Assembly: GCA_003229915.1 (NCBI GenBank)
Contig: QIGA01000210.1
Span: forward strand, 1-5,416
Source: Chloroflexota bacterium
Lineage (GTDB): Bacteria; Chloroflexota; Dehalococcoidia; SZUA-161
Direction: 5' to 3'
DNA length: 5,416 nt
Position numbers and translations under genes: made by a program. Under the pieces are notes generated by a model. That model saw nothing but the letters and a program-made list of their open reading frames with translations. It ran no database searches and was not told where the DNA came from. Each line of letters opens with the position of its first letter. The stretch's first letter is position 1. Positions 3,571 to 5,416 of the stretch are shown piece by piece.

Positions 3571-5416
3571 ATGCCGAAAAAATACCATGTTCATCTCAAG
3601 CAATTAGCACCGAGACATTCACCCATACCCAAGTATTGTTCGTTCGAGATAGAGGGATGCCTGGGGTGTCTAAAGTGCGTGAAAAGGGATTCATGTATCT
3701 ACAATGTCTATGGTATGCGTGAGTTCGACCCCTACCAGATCGTCAATACCGGCGATAACATGTGTGCAGGATGTATGCGCTGCGTCCAGGAATGCAAGAA
3801 GAACATCCTCTCCAGAGCCACCAACCCACGCTTCAAGGAACTGGGAGATGATTACTGGACGCCCGATATCATCGCCAAGATATGGGATCAGGCGGAGACA
3901 GGAAAGATCCCGGTCTCGGGCGCAGGATATCGCGGCCCGTTCTGCGGCCCCGGCTTCGATCAAATGTGGACGGATATGTCTGAGATCGTGCGGCCCACCC
4001 GCGACGGCATCCATGGCCGCGAGTACATCAGCACCGTGATCGAACTGGGCAGGAGACCGGAGAGGCTCGAGTTCGATGATAATGGGAATCTACTGACCGA
4101 TCCTCCACCATTCGTGGAAATACCGATACCTATCATCCTCGATCTGCCTGCCGTCGAGATCATGGGCAAGTCTACTCGAAAGGCCATCGCAAAGGCCGCT
4201 GTGGGTCTCAACACGCTCGTGGTTGCCGACTTTGAGGAAGCCCTGGGGGGCCTGGCCGAGTACCGTGAACACCTGGTGGTCAAGCTCGACACCAAGAAGC
4301 ACTCCATCTCCGCTGTTGCAGGCGCTCCCATCCTTGAACTCGCCTACTGCGATGAGGTCATGGACGCTGTGACCAGGATAAAAGGGCAGAGTCCGAATAC
4401 AGTCACCTCGATACGCTTACCCCTGGACGTTCACGCTGCCGAGAGGGCAGCCCAACTCGCCAGGGCAGGGGCGGAAGTCATCCATCTGCAAGCCAGTCCC
4501 AAGGGAAGGGGGTTGGGAGAGCGCGAAGATGATTTCATTACAGGACTGATTCGCGAGGTCCACCTCCGGCTGGTGGATAGCTCGATCCGGGAGCAGGTCA
4601 CTGTATTGGTTTCCGGCGGTATCGGTATGGCTGAGCACGTGGCTAAGATCATCATCTGCGGCGCTGATGGCGTGGGCGTTGACCTCGCCATTATTGTCGC
4701 TCTCGAGTGCCGCCTGTGCAAGCATTGTGGCGATGGCATTGAGTGCCCGGTTCACCTGGACGAAGTGCCGGAGGAATACGGCGCTCAGCGTATTGTCAAC
4801 CTCATTGGCGCCTGGCATTCCCAGCTTATCGAGGTGATGGGCGCTATGGGCATACGAGAGGTTCGCAGGCTCCGGGGAGAGGTTGGCAGGGCTATGTTCT
4901 TCGATGACCTCGAAAAGGATAACTTCGCGCCGATTTTCGGCATGCGGACTGGTGCCGTGCTTTCCTCCGGCAACCCCGGATGGGATGCCACCACCAGAGG
5001 GCCAGCGGTGGAGAGGCCGACCTCCTCTCCAGCGCCGCAGCCGTGGACATTCCCCATGGCGGAGGCATTGGTCGACATCTGTGGTTCAAGATACAGGAAC
5101 AGCCTCCCCAAATACAAAGTGGTCAGGACCAGCGCCTGTGTCGCCTGCGGCAAGTGCGCTGAGGTCTGCGCCTACGGGGTGCATGTGAAGGCTGGAACTC
5201 GCATGCTGGCCCCAAGGTCTTACCTCTGCGTGGGCCCCTCAGTATGCCAGGAGATGGGCGCCTTTTGTGTGGATGCCTGCCCCGAGCAGGCCATTCGCGT
5301 AGGTCCTGACCCCGTGTGGGAGACATTCGGCGATCCCCGCTGGACCCCTGACCTCATCGTCAGCACTTGGATCCAGGCTGAGACCGGAAGGCCGCCAGAG
5401 AACGGGCTTGAGTATC
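3571..5416 (+). CDS. Multi-cluster Fe-S protein with degenerate glutamate-synthase-like FMN barrel (partial, runs off right edge)
   Basis: An open frame of 615 codons starts at ATG 3571 behind GGTGAGGG (3560-3567) and has no stop before the window ends. Domain 1 (about 28-80) is a ferredoxin with Cys30-33-36-42 and Cys65-68-71-75. A W-T-P-D...Q-A-E-T-G segment follows (96-120), then MSEIVRPTRDGIHGREYIST (136-155). A barrel of the glutamate synthase FMN type covers about 120-455: VSGGIGMAEHVAK (347-359) and GADGVGVD form the phosphate site, and CRLCKHC...CP (Cys380, 383, 386, 392) a cluster site. A Pro/Ser-rich linker (about 470-500) leads to a second ferredoxin (Cys523-526-529-533; Cys553, 559, 566, 570), then a second W-T-P-D segment. 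It has no glutamine amidotransferase domain in the visible part and lacks standard glutamate synthase glycine motifs, so glutamate synthesis is unlikely. I infer a soluble electron-transfer or flavin oxidoreductase role with MetVF; the substrate is unknown. Confidence 0.85.
   Translation, partial: MPKKYHVHLKQLAPRHSPIPKYCSFEIEGCLGCLKCVKRDSCIYNVYGMREFDPYQIVNTGDNMCAGCMRCVQECKKNILSRATNPRFKELGDDYWTPDIIAKIWDQAETGKIPVSGAGYRGPFCGPGFDQMWTDMSEIVRPTRDGIHGREYISTVIELGRRPERLEFDDNGNLLTDPPPFVEIPIPIILDLPAVEIMGKSTRKAIAKAAVGLNTLVVADFEEALGGLAEYREHLVVKLDTKKHSISAVAGAPILELAYCDEVMDAVTRIKGQSPNTVTSIRLPLDVHAAERAAQLARAGAEVIHLQASPKGRGLGEREDDFITGLIREVHLRLVDSSIREQVTVLVSGGIGMAEHVAKIIICGADGVGVDLAIIVALECRLCKHCGDGIECPVHLDEVPEEYGAQRIVNLIGAWHSQLIEVMGAMGIREVRRLRGEVGRAMFFDDLEKDNFAPIFGMRTGAVLSSGNPGWDATTRGPAVERPTSSPAPQPWTFPMAEALVDICGSRYRNSLPKYKVVRTSACVACGKCAEVCAYGVHVKAGTRMLAPRSYLCVGPSVCQEMGAFCVDACPEQAIRVGPDPVWETFGDPRWTPDLIVSTWIQAETGRPPENGLEY
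3652..3930 (+). repeat. Protein module repeat, copy 1 (ferredoxin plus WTPD segment)
   Basis: This encodes residues 28-120 of the large Fe-S protein: two CxxCxxC cluster motifs followed by GDDYWTPDIIAKIWDQAETG and a P-x-S-G-x-x-Y end. Copy 2 lies 495 residues later. Across residues 96-120 and 591-615, 14 of 25 positions are identical by my count (W, T, P, D, I, W, Q, A, E, T, G, P, G, Y). The DNA of the two copies has clearly diverged, so the duplication is old. Confidence 0.75.
5131..5415 (+). repeat. Protein module repeat, copy 2 (ferredoxin plus WTPD segment)
   Basis: This encodes residues 521-615: CVACGKCAEVC, a second irregular cysteine set, then GDPRWTPDLIVSTWIQAETG and a P-x-N-G-x-x-Y end. 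It mirrors copy 1 in order and length (95 against 93 residues). It stops at the window edge, at the point where copy 1 passes into the FMN-barrel region, so another barrel may follow outside the window. Confidence 0.75.

Noticed and set aside
3704..4039. Short + strand open frames such as this one inside the large Fe-S gene
   Set aside because: They are out of frame with a clear ferredoxin and barrel protein, and have Arg/Ser-rich sequences without motifs.
3571..5416. Annotation as a true glutamate synthase large subunit (GltB)
   Set aside because: There is no N-terminal glutamine amidotransferase domain, the glycine-rich substrate motifs are missing from the barrel, and ferredoxin domains flank it on both sides.

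Overview
The window reads as a stretch of chromosome from an anaerobic, moderately GC-rich bacterium. All six genes lie on the + strand and are tightly packed. The genes present (bacterial-type hisH-hisF, then a MetV/MetF methylenetetrahydrofolate reductase pair with an MvhD-like protein) suggest an organism that uses the tetrahydrofolate methyl branch of the Wood-Ljungdahl pathway. An uncultivated Chloroflexota (Dehalococcoidia-like) or acetogen-like lineage fits best. That placement is inference from gene content and general sequence feel, not from a search.

Layout. Positions 1-88 are a short leader or the tail of an unidentified upstream gene, with a small hairpin just before the first ribosome binding site. 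Positions 89-1471 hold hisH and hisF, the glutaminase and cyclase subunits of imidazole glycerol phosphate synthase, abutting with no gap. After a 30-base gap that begins with a perfect TATAAT overlapping the hisF stop, positions 1502-3536 hold three genes joined by 4-base ATGA overlaps: an mvhD-like gene, metV and metF. After a further 34-base gap, a large gene starts at 3571 and runs off the right edge (615 codons visible). It encodes a ferredoxin domain, a degenerate glutamate-synthase-like FMN barrel, and a second ferredoxin domain.

How they may work together. MetF is the flavin TIM barrel that reduces methylene-tetrahydrofolate. MetV is its iron-sulfur partner. MvhD-family proteins are small [2Fe-2S] adaptors that pass electrons to heterodisulfide-reductase-like (HdrA) flavoproteins. 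In Moorella thermoacetica, MetF and MetV are found with HdrCBA and MvhD. Here no hdr gene is visible; the next gene is instead a multi-cluster Fe-S protein with a flavin-type barrel. The working hypothesis is that this protein is the electron-transfer partner of the reductase, possibly replacing or supplementing Hdr.

The most notable points are: (i) the large Fe-S protein begins to repeat its N-terminal module (ferredoxin plus a W-T-P-D...Q-A-E-T-G segment) at an offset of exactly 495 residues, just as the window ends; (ii) its barrel lacks the usual glutamate synthase glycine-rich signatures; and (iii) the MvhD-like protein keeps only four of the cysteines typical of its family. No RNA gene, CRISPR array, insertion sequence or convincing terminator was seen.
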